64,000 nucleotides of DNA from an uncultured Ruminiclostridium sp. (GTDB lineage: Bacteria > Bacillota > Clostridia > Oscillospirales > Ruminococcaceae), in the NCBI GenBank assembly GCA_910588335.1, contig CAJUQV010000003.1, positions 62,001 to 126,000 of the forward strand. The letters run 5' to 3'. The number at the start of each line of letters is the position of its first letter. Positions within the stretch are counted from its first letter, which is position 1. The position numbers were made by a program, and so were the translations under genes. The notes under the pieces are model-generated. The model ran no database searches. It worked only from the letters and a program-made list of their open reading frames with translations, and was not told the origin of the DNA. Shown here piece by piece: positions 35,108-43,180 of this stretch.

Positions 35108-35479
35108 ATGAAAAGAAAAGGCAAATCCGGATTATTCCTTATGGAGCTTATGATATCGCTGCTTATATTTGCCGTGTGCGCCTGTGTCTGCGCCGCCATT
35201 ATTGCCAAAGCCGCTGCTGATATCAATGAAAGCAGAGATATCAGCAGCGCTCTTATCTTATCGCAAAATAAAGCGGAGCTTATAAAAAGCGGAAACAAAA
35301 ATACGGGAACCGAATATTTCGACGGCAACCTTACCATCACCGATAAGGAAAACGCGGTATACTCCGTGGTCAGCGCGGCAACCCTCAACGGCTTAGTCAC
35401 CGAATACACCGTAGAAATTTACAGGACTGCGGACAACAAGCTGATATATGACATAAAGTCGGCATATTACTCTCAATAA
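35108..35479 (+). CDS. Prepilin-like protein with cleavage motif
   Basis: 123 residues. The N-terminus 'KRKGKSGLFLMELMISLLIFAV' style has the type IV prepilin form: a short basic leader ending in Gly, then a hydrophobic helix with Glu at position +5 (LFLME). A prepilin peptidase would cut after the Gly. The remaining region is a small soluble beta domain. It is the clearest pilin of the operon and probably a minor pseudopilin. GAAAGGA lies upstream of the ATG. Confidence 0.7.
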   Translation: MKRKGKSGLFLMELMISLLIFAVCACVCAAIIAKAAADINESRDISSALILSQNKAELIKSGNKNTGTEYFDGNLTITDKENAVYSVVSAATLNGLVTEYTVEIYRTADNKLIYDIKSAYYSQ

Positions 35480-35519
35480 ATCAAATCAATAACAACAGTT
35501 AAAGAAAGGGTTTTAAATA

Positions 35520-35969
35520 ATGGCTACCGAACGGGGCAGAGCATCTTCGGGAATAGGCGGCTCGCTTATTCTCATTATATTTATCATACTGACCGTGACT
35601 ATTTTTTCCGTACTGACTTTAGTATCGGCACAAAATGAAATAGCCACCGTAAAAAAAACGGCTGATATATCAAAAAAATACTACGAAGCGGAAAAAACGG
35701 CCGCGGAAAAATGCGGAGAGCTTAAAGCCGCGTTTTCGGAAATCACGGAAAGCTCCGGTATAGTTTCCGCTGCAATCGGGCTGGGGTGTACGGCCTCCTC
35801 CGACGAAAAAGGAGTCACGGTAAGCTTAATGACTGATATTGACGAAAACCGCGCTCTTGAAACTGTTTTGAGAGCCGAACAGGGTGAACTTAAGCTTATT
35901 TCAAGCAAAATCGTTTCCAAAAACGAGAATACAGACATTGACGACACTATCGATCTTTGGGAATTTTAA
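35520..35969 (+). CDS. Pilus-associated membrane protein (PilX/GspK-like position)
   Basis: 149 residues with one N-terminal membrane segment (about 13-37; 'GGSLILIIFIILTVTIFSVL') and a charged extracellular helix and domain. No prepilin motif with Glu+5 is seen. Position, size and layout are those of minor pilins such as PilX/GspK, but sequence identity cannot be claimed. The gene is flanked by good ribosome sites and spaced about 40 bases from its neighbours, so it is part of the operon. Confidence 0.55.
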   Translation: MATERGRASSGIGGSLILIIFIILTVTIFSVLTLVSAQNEIATVKKTADISKKYYEAEKTAAEKCGELKAAFSEITESSGIVSAAIGLGCTASSDEKGVTVSLMTDIDENRALETVLRAEQGELKLISSKIVSKNENTDIDDTIDLWEF

Positions 35970-36007
35970 TCGGCGCTTACTTAATACAAAGAAAAGAGGA
36001 CAGGAAA

Positions 36008-37069
36008 ATGGATCTTATAACAATGCTTAAAAACGCGGTGGAAAAGCAAGCCAGTGATATTTTCATCGTTTCGGGTCTTCCCGTTTCCTATAAGCTGAAC
36101 GGACTGATACAACCACAGAATGACGAGATGATTTTACCGGAAACATCGGAACAGCTTATCTCCGAAGCCTATAAGCTTGCGGACAGAACCATAGACAAGC
36201 TTCGTGACAATGGCGACGACGATTTTTCCATTTCGGTAAAGGGACTTTCCCGATTCCGTATAAGCGCCTATAAACAGCGCGGCTCCTTAGCGGCGGTGAT
36301 CCGTTTGGTTTCCTTTGACGTTCCATCCCCAAAAGAAATGTCCATACCAGAAAGCGTAATGAATATTTCCGAAAAGACAAAGGGTCTTGTCTTGGTGACC
36401 GGACCAGCCGGCGGAGGAAAATCAACCACACTCGCCTGTATCATTGATAGAATAAACAGTACCCGCAACGCCCATATAATTACTCTTGAAGAGCCGATTG
36501 AATACCTGCACAAAAACAAAAGAAGCGTCATCAGCCAGCGAGAGATACATGCGGATACCGAAGGGTACGTCACCGCTTTGAGGGCAAGCCTGAGACAGTC
36601 CCCCGACGTTATTCTGGTAGGAGAAATGCGCGATTTTGAAACAATAAGAACCGCCATGACCGCAGCCGAAACAGGGCATTTGGTTATTTCAACCCTTCAC
36701 TCCGTGGGCGCAGCCAATACCATAGACCGCGTAATAGACGTATTCCCTCCCAACCAACAGCAACAGATAAGAGTACAGCTTTCCCAGCTTCTTCAGACCG
36801 TCGTATCTCAGCAGCTTGTACCCTCTCTTGACGGAAAACTGGTTCCCGCTTTTGAGATTATGCACTGTAACGGCGCTGTCCGAAATATGATAAGAGAAAG
36901 CAAAATACATCAGATAGACAACGCGATAAACAGTTTCGGAAATGAAGGAATGATAAGCATGGATTCGTATCTGTTGGAGCTGTTCAGAAAAAAAATTATT
37001 TCCGACGATACTGCCGTTAAGTTTTCATTTAATTCCGAGAGTACGGAAAGAAAAATCAATTCACTATAA
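36008..37069 (+). CDS. pilT: PilT-like twitching/retraction ATPase
   Basis: 353 residues from the ATG at 36008, chosen because AGGAAA lies just upstream; the longer frame from 35957 overlaps the preceding gene. It is a secretion ATPase of the PilT class: 'ASDIFIVSGLPVSYKLNG' N-domain start, Walker A 'GPAGGGKSTT' (about 132-141), Asp box with 'ITLEEPIEYLH', Walker B 'DVILVGEMRD', His box 'TGHLVISTLHS' and the PilT-typical 'QLLQTVVSQQLVP'. PilT normally retracts pili; no PilB extension ATPase is in this cluster, so this enzyme may power both directions or work with a partner elsewhere. Confidence 0.9.
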   Translation: MDLITMLKNAVEKQASDIFIVSGLPVSYKLNGLIQPQNDEMILPETSEQLISEAYKLADRTIDKLRDNGDDDFSISVKGLSRFRISAYKQRGSLAAVIRLVSFDVPSPKEMSIPESVMNISEKTKGLVLVTGPAGGGKSTTLACIIDRINSTRNAHIITLEEPIEYLHKNKRSVISQREIHADTEGYVTALRASLRQSPDVILVGEMRDFETIRTAMTAAETGHLVISTLHSVGAANTIDRVIDVFPPNQQQQIRVQLSQLLQTVVSQQLVPSLDGKLVPAFEIMHCNGAVRNMIRESKIHQIDNAINSFGNEGMISMDSYLLELFRKKIISDDTAVKFSFNSESTERKINSL

Positions 37070-37076
37070 TACAGTT

Positions 37077-37121
37077 ATATCAATCTTTAATCAAGTTTAC
37101 AATTTGATTAAAAATTGGTAT
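37077..37121. repeat. ATACCAATC-type palindromic repeat after pilT
   Basis: ATATCAATCTTTAATCAA and TTGATTAAAAATTGGTAT, the same module as at 17317-17361 with a few changes. It starts within ten bases of the pilT stop. Confidence 0.7.
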
Positions 37122-37128
37122 GGAATTT

Positions 37129-37172
37129 AAATACCCGCCGCGAAAAATGCGGCGGGTATTTAATGTTTTTTC
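37129..37172. terminator. Terminator of the pilus operon
   Basis: AATACCCGCCGC and GCGGCGGGTATT form a 12-bp GC-rich stem with loop GAAAAAT, followed by a TTTTTT run at about 37166. It can also serve the convergent zinc-ribbon gene. Confidence 0.8.
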
Positions 37173-37210
37173 GGACTCAATTATACAATCGGTTTTATAC
37201 AAACGGATTA

Positions 37211-37651
37211 TTACTTGATGATCCTGATCTTACCTATCAAAGGAAGTTCGTTTGCTTTTCCGGTAGCAGCGTTTACTATACCCAAAATCATAAGTACAAA
37301 TACGCCAAGACCGAGCAGGGAGCTTACAATAAGACCGATAAAAGGAATAAAAGCCAAAACAGCGGTTAATATGCCAACCACAATATCAAACAGGAAAAGC
37401 ACAAGTCCCTGATTTGTGTGGAAACGTGCATACTGAGAATTGGGAGCGGCAAGAAGGGGAACAAGGAAAAGAATACCTATGTAGGCTAAAACCGCCATTA
37501 CCTTATTCTGCTGAACATCATTGGGATCCATGTAATTACCTCCGTTTACATAAGCTTGTTGATTTGCACCGTTTTCCTGTGGTGCGCCGCATGAGGGACA
37601 AACTCCGGTATTGTCGGGAATCTGTGCACCGCACTTACTACAAACTGCCAT
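37211..37651 (-). CDS. Zinc-ribbon membrane protein (DUF4870-like)
   Basis: 146 residues. A zinc ribbon occupies the N-terminus ('CSKCGAQIPDNTGVCPSCG': two CxxC pairs), followed by an Asn/Gln-rich linker and about three membrane segments (about 50-135) that resemble the DUF4870/TM2-like domain ('YARFHTNQGLVLFLF'). Such proteins are common in Clostridia and of unknown role. AGGAGG lies before the ATG. The gene stands alone between the pilus terminator and a hairpin at 37835. Confidence 0.7.
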   Translation of the reverse strand: MAVCSKCGAQIPDNTGVCPSCGAPQENGANQQAYVNGGNYMDPNDVQQNKVMAVLAYIGILFLVPLLAAPNSQYARFHTNQGLVLFLFDIVVGILTAVLAFIPFIGLIVSSLLGLGVFVLMILGIVNAATGKANELPLIGKIRIIK

Positions 37652-37834
37652 TGAAAAATCCTCCTAAAAACAACCTGAAAGCTTTGGCTTTCAATATATT
37701 TTAGTATATTATACAACATTTTTTCCGGAAAATCAATACATAAATGAAAATTTGATGAAAAAAATTCCAGATTCCGTACAGCTCACACCATATTTGCGTT
37801 AGTATGTTAAAATGTTAAATCGCGCTTGAACAAA

Positions 37835-37863
37835 CTGCCGGAATTGCTTCACAATTCCGGCAG
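37835..37863. repeat. CAATTCCGGCAG hairpin (family D arm)
   Basis: CTGCCGGAATTG and CAATTCCGGCAG form a perfect 12-bp stem with loop CTTCA. The same GCAATTCCGGCAG arm recurs at about 40593-40606 and 61740-61753. Here it lies downstream of the exchanger gene on the minus strand and may end its transcript. Confidence 0.6.
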
Positions 37864-37892
37864 TGATTATATACTCCATCCGACTTTTTCTC

Positions 37893-38897
37893 TTAAACAA
37901 ACAAATAAGTGAAATATCCCGCGTAACAGACAAGCATTACTACTCCGCCTAACCGAGAAATACGTTTATTTTTCAGCACCAAAATCAATAAAAGCACTGC
38001 GGCCGCTATCGCGGCAGCCGAATCCGCAATAAATGTATCCGCAAACCCTATGGGCGAGGGCGATACAAGAGCGGAAATTCCCACAACAAACAGTATATTG
38101 AAAATATTGCTTCCTATTATATTCCCTATGGCAATATCCGCTTTGTTTTTTCTTGCCGCCTGAATACACGTTACCAGCTCCGGAAGCGACGTACCGAAAG
38201 CCACCACCGTAAGACCGATTATGCGGTCGTCTATACCGATCACCTCCGCGATCCTCGTGGCTCCGCTTACGGTAAAGTCGCTGCCTAAAACTATCATGGC
38301 AAGACCTAACAGCACAAAAAGCAGCATCTTGGGCACGGAAGCGTTTTCGTCGATTTCGGGAACATCTTCCATTAGAGAGTTGTCTCCGGATTTTGACAGT
38401 TTTATCAGATAAATCATAAATACCGCGAACAGCACAACGAATATAATTCCGTCAATACGACTGAGACTGTTTTCCAGCACTCCCAGCAAAAGAAGCACCG
38501 CCGTTATCAATATTACAAACGGTATTTCATAACGGAGAGTCGTTTTTTTTACCGGAAGTCTGCATATAACCGAGGAAATCCCCAAAATAAGGAGAATATT
38601 CATAATATTGCTGCCTATAACGTTTCCCACCGCTATTCCGGCGTTATTCTGAAAAGCGGAAGTAATACTTATGGCGGCTTCGGGAGCGCTTGTTCCAAAA
38701 GCAACCACGGTAAGACCAATTACAATCAGCGGCACTTTCAGCTTGGCGGCGATCTGGGACGCACCGTCCACGAACATATCAGCTCCCTTTATAAGACCCC
38801 AAAACCCCAGTACAAGAAACACAACCGAAATAATAACCGATGCCGGAATACTGTTCCCGAACCAATCGGAAAATAGATTTAGAATGTAATCGGACAT
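37893..38897 (-). CDS. Na+/Ca2+ exchanger family (CaCA) antiporter
   Basis: 334 residues with about ten membrane segments in two homologous halves. Both alpha-repeats carry the family signature: 'TVVAFGTSAPEAAISI' with 'GNVIGSNIMNI' in the first and 'TVVAFGTSLPELVTCI' with 'GNIIGSNIFNI' in the second. It probably exports Ca2+ (or another divalent cation) against Na+ or H+ (YrbG-like). The ATG at 38897 is chosen for AAAGGAG seven bases upstream; the earlier start at 38936 lacks a site. Monocistronic, flanked by repeats. Confidence 0.9.
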   Translation of the reverse strand: MSDYILNLFSDWFGNSIPASVIISVVFLVLGFWGLIKGADMFVDGASQIAAKLKVPLIVIGLTVVAFGTSAPEAAISITSAFQNNAGIAVGNVIGSNIMNILLILGISSVICRLPVKKTTLRYEIPFVILITAVLLLLGVLENSLSRIDGIIFVVLFAVFMIYLIKLSKSGDNSLMEDVPEIDENASVPKMLLFVLLGLAMIVLGSDFTVSGATRIAEVIGIDDRIIGLTVVAFGTSLPELVTCIQAARKNKADIAIGNIIGSNIFNILFVVGISALVSPSPIGFADTFIADSAAAIAAAVLLLILVLKNKRISRLGGVVMLVCYAGYFTYLFV

Positions 38898-38929
38898 AAA
38901 CACTCCTTTTTCGGCAACACCTATAATAA

Positions 38930-38977
38930 AAATCACATTTTAAACTGTGGGTATTACGTCAATTTAAAATGGGATTT
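38930..38977. repeat. Worn palindromic module upstream of the exchanger gene
   Basis: AATCACATTTTAAACTGTGGG through AATTTAAAATGGGATTT: the arms and the loop CTGTGGGTATTACGTCAA match the module at 7898-7953, but the outer ATACCAATC ends are degraded. Confidence 0.6.
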
Positions 38978-39045
38978 CACCCAAAACACTACTTCCACAG
39001 TTTTTAAAGTGATGAGTAAAAAAACCCAGTTCTATCTGTGAAATT

Positions 39046-40455
39046 TTATTTTTTGCGGCTTCTTTTTTTATGCTGCCTGCGTATTTCTTTTGCGGCGTTG
39101 TACCTTGCCGCAGCTGCTTTTTCCGCCTTACGGCGATTTTGTTTTTCTTCCTTGCTTACTCTCTTTGCCTTGACCGATAACTTGCGTTTCGGACGAGAGG
39201 ATCTTTTACCGAAAACAGGATCGCCGTACTGCGCCCTATACGCTTTTTTTACGTTTCTGGGTGATTTCTTGTACATCCGCTTCAGGCTGTATGCTTTTAT
39301 AGCCTCGTCGTAAATTACAAGCAGCTTTTCGGCAATAGACTGCGCACCCGAAGACACAATGGTTCTTCTCGCGTCCTCCTTGAATTTTTCAAGCTCATCA
39401 AAGGAAAGAGATTTAAGATGCTTCATATGACAGTACATTTCGTCGGCGTCTCTGAAATAATATCCGCTTACTCCTTCCTCTATCTGGTCGGCATTAAGCT
39501 CGTCGCGGATTGTAAGTACCGGCATACCGGTTGCCATTCCCTCCATCATGGAAATGGAATGACACTCGGTAAGAGACGCGGTAATATAGCAATCGCATGA
39601 GGCGTAATAGGGAGGTATATCGGAATGCTCCACCCTGCCGGAAAATTTTACCGTGTCCGCTATATTAAGAGACTTTGCAAGCTCCTTGTATTCCTCAAGC
39701 TGCGGGCCTCCGCCGATAAGAAAAAGCTTCATTCCGTCGTCGGGCTTTACTTTTTCGGCCCAATATTTTAGCAGAGTGTCTATGTTTTTTTCCTGACCCA
39801 TACGCCCGCAGAAACAGAACACCAGATCATTTTCACCGAATCCGTACCTTTCGCGTATTTCCTTTACCTTATCTCTTGAAACGGTATGTCTGTTGAATAC
39901 CTCAACTTCAACGGAATTGGGTATAACGGTCACCGGCTTGTCCACATGGCATTTTTTGAAATACTCTTCCACTTTTTTTGACGGACCTGTCAGCGCGCTT
40001 GCCGAATCTGCGAGGATTTTGGCGTATTTATGGCTGGCGGACATCAGAAATTTGTGCAAAAGCTCGTTGTTGGCAACGTAATATACATAATCATCATACA
40101 TAGTATGCATGGTGTAAACCAAAGGAACCTTAAGCGCCTTTGCGATAAGAACTCCCGAAAGCCCTATGCCGAATTCATTATGAATATGAATAATGTCGGG
40201 ATTAAAATCCTTTAACATTCTCAGCCTGTCTGCGCTTATAGGGGAAGCCACATCGTATCCGTATATTTTTTCAAGCTTTACCGCGGGGCAATACAATATA
40301 TCCTTTGAAGCCTGAGTCTTTTTAACGTTGGAATCGGCCGTAACCACTATAGCCTTGTGGCCTAACAGCTCCAACCCTTCCTTTAAAGTCTTGACGTGGG
40401 TTACTACCCCGTTTACCGCCGGTAAATAGGTTTCCGTAAAAATTGCTACTCTCAT
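39046..40455 (-). CDS. Glycosyltransferase family 4 with basic C-terminal tail
   Basis: 469 residues. Residues 1-385 are a GT-B glycosyltransferase of family 4: 'FTETYLPAVNGVVTHVKTL' at the start, 'IHIHNEFGIGLSG', 'FCFCGRMGQEKNIDTLL' and the donor-binding 'ASLTECHSISMMEGMATGMPVL'. It resembles diacylglycerol glucosyltransferases and other membrane-lipid sugar transferases. The last 80 residues are strongly basic (Lys/Arg about every second residue, 'KKRSRKK' at the end) and are not part of the standard fold; they may bind acidic lipids or nucleic acid. GGAG lies before the ATG; monocistronic. Confidence 0.85.
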   Translation of the reverse strand: MRVAIFTETYLPAVNGVVTHVKTLKEGLELLGHKAIVVTADSNVKKTQASKDILYCPAVKLEKIYGYDVASPISADRLRMLKDFNPDIIHIHNEFGIGLSGVLIAKALKVPLVYTMHTMYDDYVYYVANNELLHKFLMSASHKYAKILADSASALTGPSKKVEEYFKKCHVDKPVTVIPNSVEVEVFNRHTVSRDKVKEIRERYGFGENDLVFCFCGRMGQEKNIDTLLKYWAEKVKPDDGMKLFLIGGGPQLEEYKELAKSLNIADTVKFSGRVEHSDIPPYYASCDCYITASLTECHSISMMEGMATGMPVLTIRDELNADQIEEGVSGYYFRDADEMYCHMKHLKSLSFDELEKFKEDARRTIVSSGAQSIAEKLLVIYDEAIKAYSLKRMYKKSPRNVKKAYRAQYGDPVFGKRSSRPKRKLSVKAKRVSKEEKQNRRKAEKAAAARYNAAKEIRRQHKKRSRKK

Positions 40456-40539
40456 ATCCCGCTCCTGTCATTTATCAACTGTTCTTTTTTACATGATTAA
40501 AGGTTTATGTAAAAATGTCTTTTTATATAACCGCTTCCG

Positions 40540-40622
40540 GATGTCCGCGTCTCTTAAACAGCATGTTCCATCCCCCATCGAAGGATAGCCTCGCAATTCC
40601 GGCAGCTTATTTAAACTGCTCT
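40540..40622. repeat. Family D element, degraded copy
   Basis: CCGCTTCCGG at the left and TCGCAATTCCGGCAGCTTATTTAAACTG at the right resemble the two ends of the element at 61651-61753 (the second also with GCAGCTTGTTTAAGCTG). The rest of the 223-base gap between the GT4 gene and the small membrane protein gene is AT-rich without recognisable features. Confidence 0.45.
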
Positions 40623-40678
40623 TATATTTTACACCGTTTTGAAAAAATATCAATAGCTTATAGCTGTATAAATATTTT

Positions 40679-40897
40679 TTATTTCCGACCCTTTTTTATA
40701 CCATGGGAATCTTTCTGACTTTCTTTAAAAAATTTAAAGTGTACAATAAACTGAAAAGCGGCAACGGTCGTTATAAGTATCAGAGCTATCACTGTCCCTG
40801 CGTTCCACATACCTTTAACCGAAAAATATATAATCAAATACACGGCCGCAAGGCACAGCACTATGCCGGTGACGAAAGGAGACTGGCCTTTTTTCAT
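40679..40897 (-). CDS. Small membrane protein downstream of folD
   Basis: 72 residues from the ATG at 40897, which overlaps the folD stop as ATGA, so translation is probably coupled. The longer frame to 40993 would lie inside folD. It begins MKKGQSPF, has two predicted membrane segments (about 8-27 and 34-55) and a basic end ('HGIKKGRK'). I do not recognise a family. Overlap with folD and an intact hydrophobic pattern support a real gene. Confidence 0.55.
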   Translation of the reverse strand: MKKGQSPFVTGIVLCLAAVYLIIYFSVKGMWNAGTVIALILITTVAAFQFIVHFKFFKESQKDSHGIKKGRK

Positions 40898-41730
40898 AGA
40901 CTTTGGAGCTTGCCCGCTCTTAAGGTGTTTTCCATAAGCATAGCTATAGTCATGGGACCCACTCCTCCCGGAACGGGTGTAATAAAGCTGCACTTGTCCT
41001 TTACATTATCGAAATCCACGTCGCCGCAAAGCTTTCCCTCGGAATTTCTGTTCATTCCCACATCTATGACGACAGCGCCCTCCTTTACCATATCGGCGGT
41101 TACAAACCCCGCTTTTCCCACCGCTGATACAAGAATGTCCGCGCGTGAGCATACATCCTTAAGATTACTTGTTTTGCTGTGGCATATGGTGACCGTGGCG
41201 CTTTCATGAAGCAGAAGCATTGCCATGGGCTTGCCCACTATATTTGAGCGGCCTATAACAACGCACTCCTTTCCACTTATCTCGGTTCCGGTGGACTTTA
41301 TAAGCTCCATTACACCGGCGGGGGTGCAGGGGAGGAAGCTGTAATTGCCGATCATTATTTTGCCCACGTTTACGGCGTTAAAGGCGTCTACGTCCTTTTC
41401 GGGGCTGATGCGTTCGATTATTTTCTTTTCGTCAATCTGCTTGGGCAGCGGAAGCTGCACCAATATACCGTTTACCCTGCCGTCCTCGTTTAATTTATCC
41501 ACCAGTTTCAGAAGCTGTTCTTCCGTAGACTCTTCGGGAAGCGCGTATTCGTAGGAGGTAATACCGCAGAATTCGCAAGCCTTTTTCTTGTTGTTCACAT
41601 AAACTCTGCTGGCTTGATCATTGCCAACTATTACAACCGCCAAGCCTATTTTAAGGCCTTTTTCCTCTATTTCTTTCTTTATGCGTTCCTTTACCGCCGC
41701 TGAAACGGCCTTTCCGTCTATCAATGTCAT
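40894..41730 (-). CDS. folD: Bifunctional methylene-THF dehydrogenase / methenyl-THF cyclohydrolase
   Basis: FolD, 278 residues, interconverts 5,10-methylene-THF and 10-formyl-THF for purine and methionine pathways. Motifs: 'YVNNKKKACEFCGI' with the catalytic Lys, 'GILVQLPLPKQID', 'PCTPAGVMELI', the NADP loop 'VVIGRSNIVGKPMAMLL', and 'PVPGGVGPMTIAML' near the end. All are intact. It lies 61 bases downstream of lgt on the same strand and overlaps the small membrane protein gene. Confidence 0.95.
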   Translation of the reverse strand: MTLIDGKAVSAAVKERIKKEIEEKGLKIGLAVVIVGNDQASRVYVNNKKKACEFCGITSYEYALPEESTEEQLLKLVDKLNEDGRVNGILVQLPLPKQIDEKKIIERISPEKDVDAFNAVNVGKIMIGNYSFLPCTPAGVMELIKSTGTEISGKECVVIGRSNIVGKPMAMLLLHESATVTICHSKTSNLKDVCSRADILVSAVGKAGFVTADMVKEGAVVIDVGMNRNSEGKLCGDVDFDNVKDKCSFITPVPGGVGPMTIAMLMENTLRAGKLQSL

Positions 41731-41791
41731 TTTTTCAAATCCGCCTTTCCGTTAATTTTTTTTGGAGCATTGCGTCGGTTTATCCGGTATA

Positions 41792-42865
41792 TTACGCTTT
41801 ATCATCCGGCTTAGGCTCATCGTCAAGTCCTATTGTACTGCCGGCCGCGTACGAGCCGCCGGAGGAAAGATTCTTTTCCGCTTTCTTCAGCGCTTTTTTG
41901 GCTTCATCCTTTTCCTTGTTCAGTACAATATCCCTTTCATATACGTTTAAGCGTTCACGGCTTTCCTCGGTGTCCGCGTAAAGAGATTTTCCCGATCTCT
42001 TAGCGGCTTTTTTAAAATAAATTATCATTATAAGCGCGAGTATGGAGGAAGCGATTGCAATTACCTGCGATACCTTAAGGCTGCCTGCGTACAGGCTGTC
42101 GGTGCGAAGCGCCTCTATCCACGCTCTTCCCGCGCCGTACCAGAGTACATAAAACAAAAAGCTTTCTCCGTCGAAGTTCTTAAACCTGTTCACAAGGAAA
42201 TGAATAAGCAAAAACCCGACTATGCACCACAGACTTTCGTAAAGAAAACAAGGATGAACAAGTATGAGAGTATCTAATACGCTCTGCCCGTTTGCTTCTA
42301 TAACCACCGGATCCAGCGCTATTTTCGTACCCATCATTCCCCACGGGAGATTTCCCGCCGTAGGCGCGCCATAGCATTCCTGATTTATAAAATTGCCCCA
42401 TCTTCCTATTGCCTGTCCTATAAGAAAAGCGGGACCCGCAAGATCCAGCAGCGGAAGAAACGGCATTTTTTTAACCTTGCAGTAAATAAGCCCAGTAAGT
42501 ACGCCGAAGATAACTCCGCCGTAAATGGCCAGACCGCCGTCGTGTATCTTTGTGAACATTGTTATTAAATTATACTTTTCCTCGGCGTCGGGGTGCATAA
42601 GGTTATAAAAGACGCAGTAATACGCCCTCGCCCCTATAAAACCCACTATAATCGAAATAAAAACGGCGTCAAACACGTTGTCGGATATAAGCCCTACCTT
42701 TTTAGACCTTTTTATGGCGTAGACAAAGGCCAAAACAGTACCCAACGCTATCAGTATTCCGTACCAGTAAATGTCGATTCCGAAAACCGTAAAGGCGACT
42801 CTGTTTATTTCTATGTCGCCCGAAAATAAATTCGGAAACTCCACCGATTCCTTTAAAAGCTGCAT
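41792..42865 (-). CDS. lgt: Prolipoprotein diacylglyceryl transferase
   Basis: Lgt adds diacylglycerol to the lipobox cysteine of prelipoproteins. 357 residues with about seven membrane segments. Conserved parts are 'FGIDIYWYGILIALG', 'HDGGLAIYGGVIFG' (His and the GG pair) and the signature 'GRWGNFINQECYGAPT'. The last 85 residues form a charged, Lys/Glu-rich cytoplasmic extension ('NKEKDEAKKALKKAEKNLSS') beyond the normal end. The window encodes at least two lipoproteins, so its function here is clear. Confidence 0.93.
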   Translation of the reverse strand: MQLLKESVEFPNLFSGDIEINRVAFTVFGIDIYWYGILIALGTVLAFVYAIKRSKKVGLISDNVFDAVFISIIVGFIGARAYYCVFYNLMHPDAEEKYNLITMFTKIHDGGLAIYGGVIFGVLTGLIYCKVKKMPFLPLLDLAGPAFLIGQAIGRWGNFINQECYGAPTAGNLPWGMMGTKIALDPVVIEANGQSVLDTLILVHPCFLYESLWCIVGFLLIHFLVNRFKNFDGESFLFYVLWYGAGRAWIEALRTDSLYAGSLKVSQVIAIASSILALIMIIYFKKAAKRSGKSLYADTEESRERLNVYERDIVLNKEKDEAKKALKKAEKNLSSGGSYAAGSTIGLDDEPKPDDKA

Positions 42866-42974
42866 AAATTGTCTTTCAGACGCCGAATTTATGTTATCTC
42901 GGCGCTGTACCGTCCTTTCTGCTGTTATTTTTTCTGTATGTCAAGCAAAAACTCAGAATCTTTCCGCAGGAGTA

Positions 42975-43125
42975 AGCACACACCTTTTTAATAGAAATCG
43001 TCACTGTCTGCGTAAAAAATCCTTGCGAACATATCGCGAAAGCTGTCCGTCTGCGGATTTTTGCCTTATATTTGATAAAATTTGCTTGAAAACCCGCGCA
43101 CAAGTCTTTTGAATACAGGTTCTTA
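42975..43125. repeat. Interspersed repeat family C, copy 1
   Basis: A segment with CACACACCTTTTT, CGAACATATCGCG, TCCGTCTGC and TTGCTTGAAAACCCG aligns block by block with 47167-47312. There is no coding frame. It lies between yfmH and lgt and directly abuts the palindromic module at 43125. Confidence 0.55.
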
Positions 43126-43180
43126 TACCAATCCATTTTTAAATTGACGTAATGCCCGGAGTTTTTAAAAGAATTAGTAT
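43125..43180. repeat. Palindromic module abutting the yfmH stop codon
   Basis: ATACCAATCCATTTTTAAA ... TTTTTAAAAGAATTAGTAT. The loop (TTGACGTAATGCCCGGAG) is the reverse complement of the loop at 7898 and 38930, so this copy is inverted inside its arms. Its last base is the first base of the yfmH stop triplet. Confidence 0.6.

Noticed and set aside
35957..36007. Earlier ATG for pilT
   Set aside because: It overlaps the preceding gene; the ATG at 36008 has the ribosome site and fits the family N-terminus.
40898..40993. N-terminal extension of the small membrane protein
   Set aside because: It would lie wholly within folD; the coupled ATGA start at 40897 is more likely.
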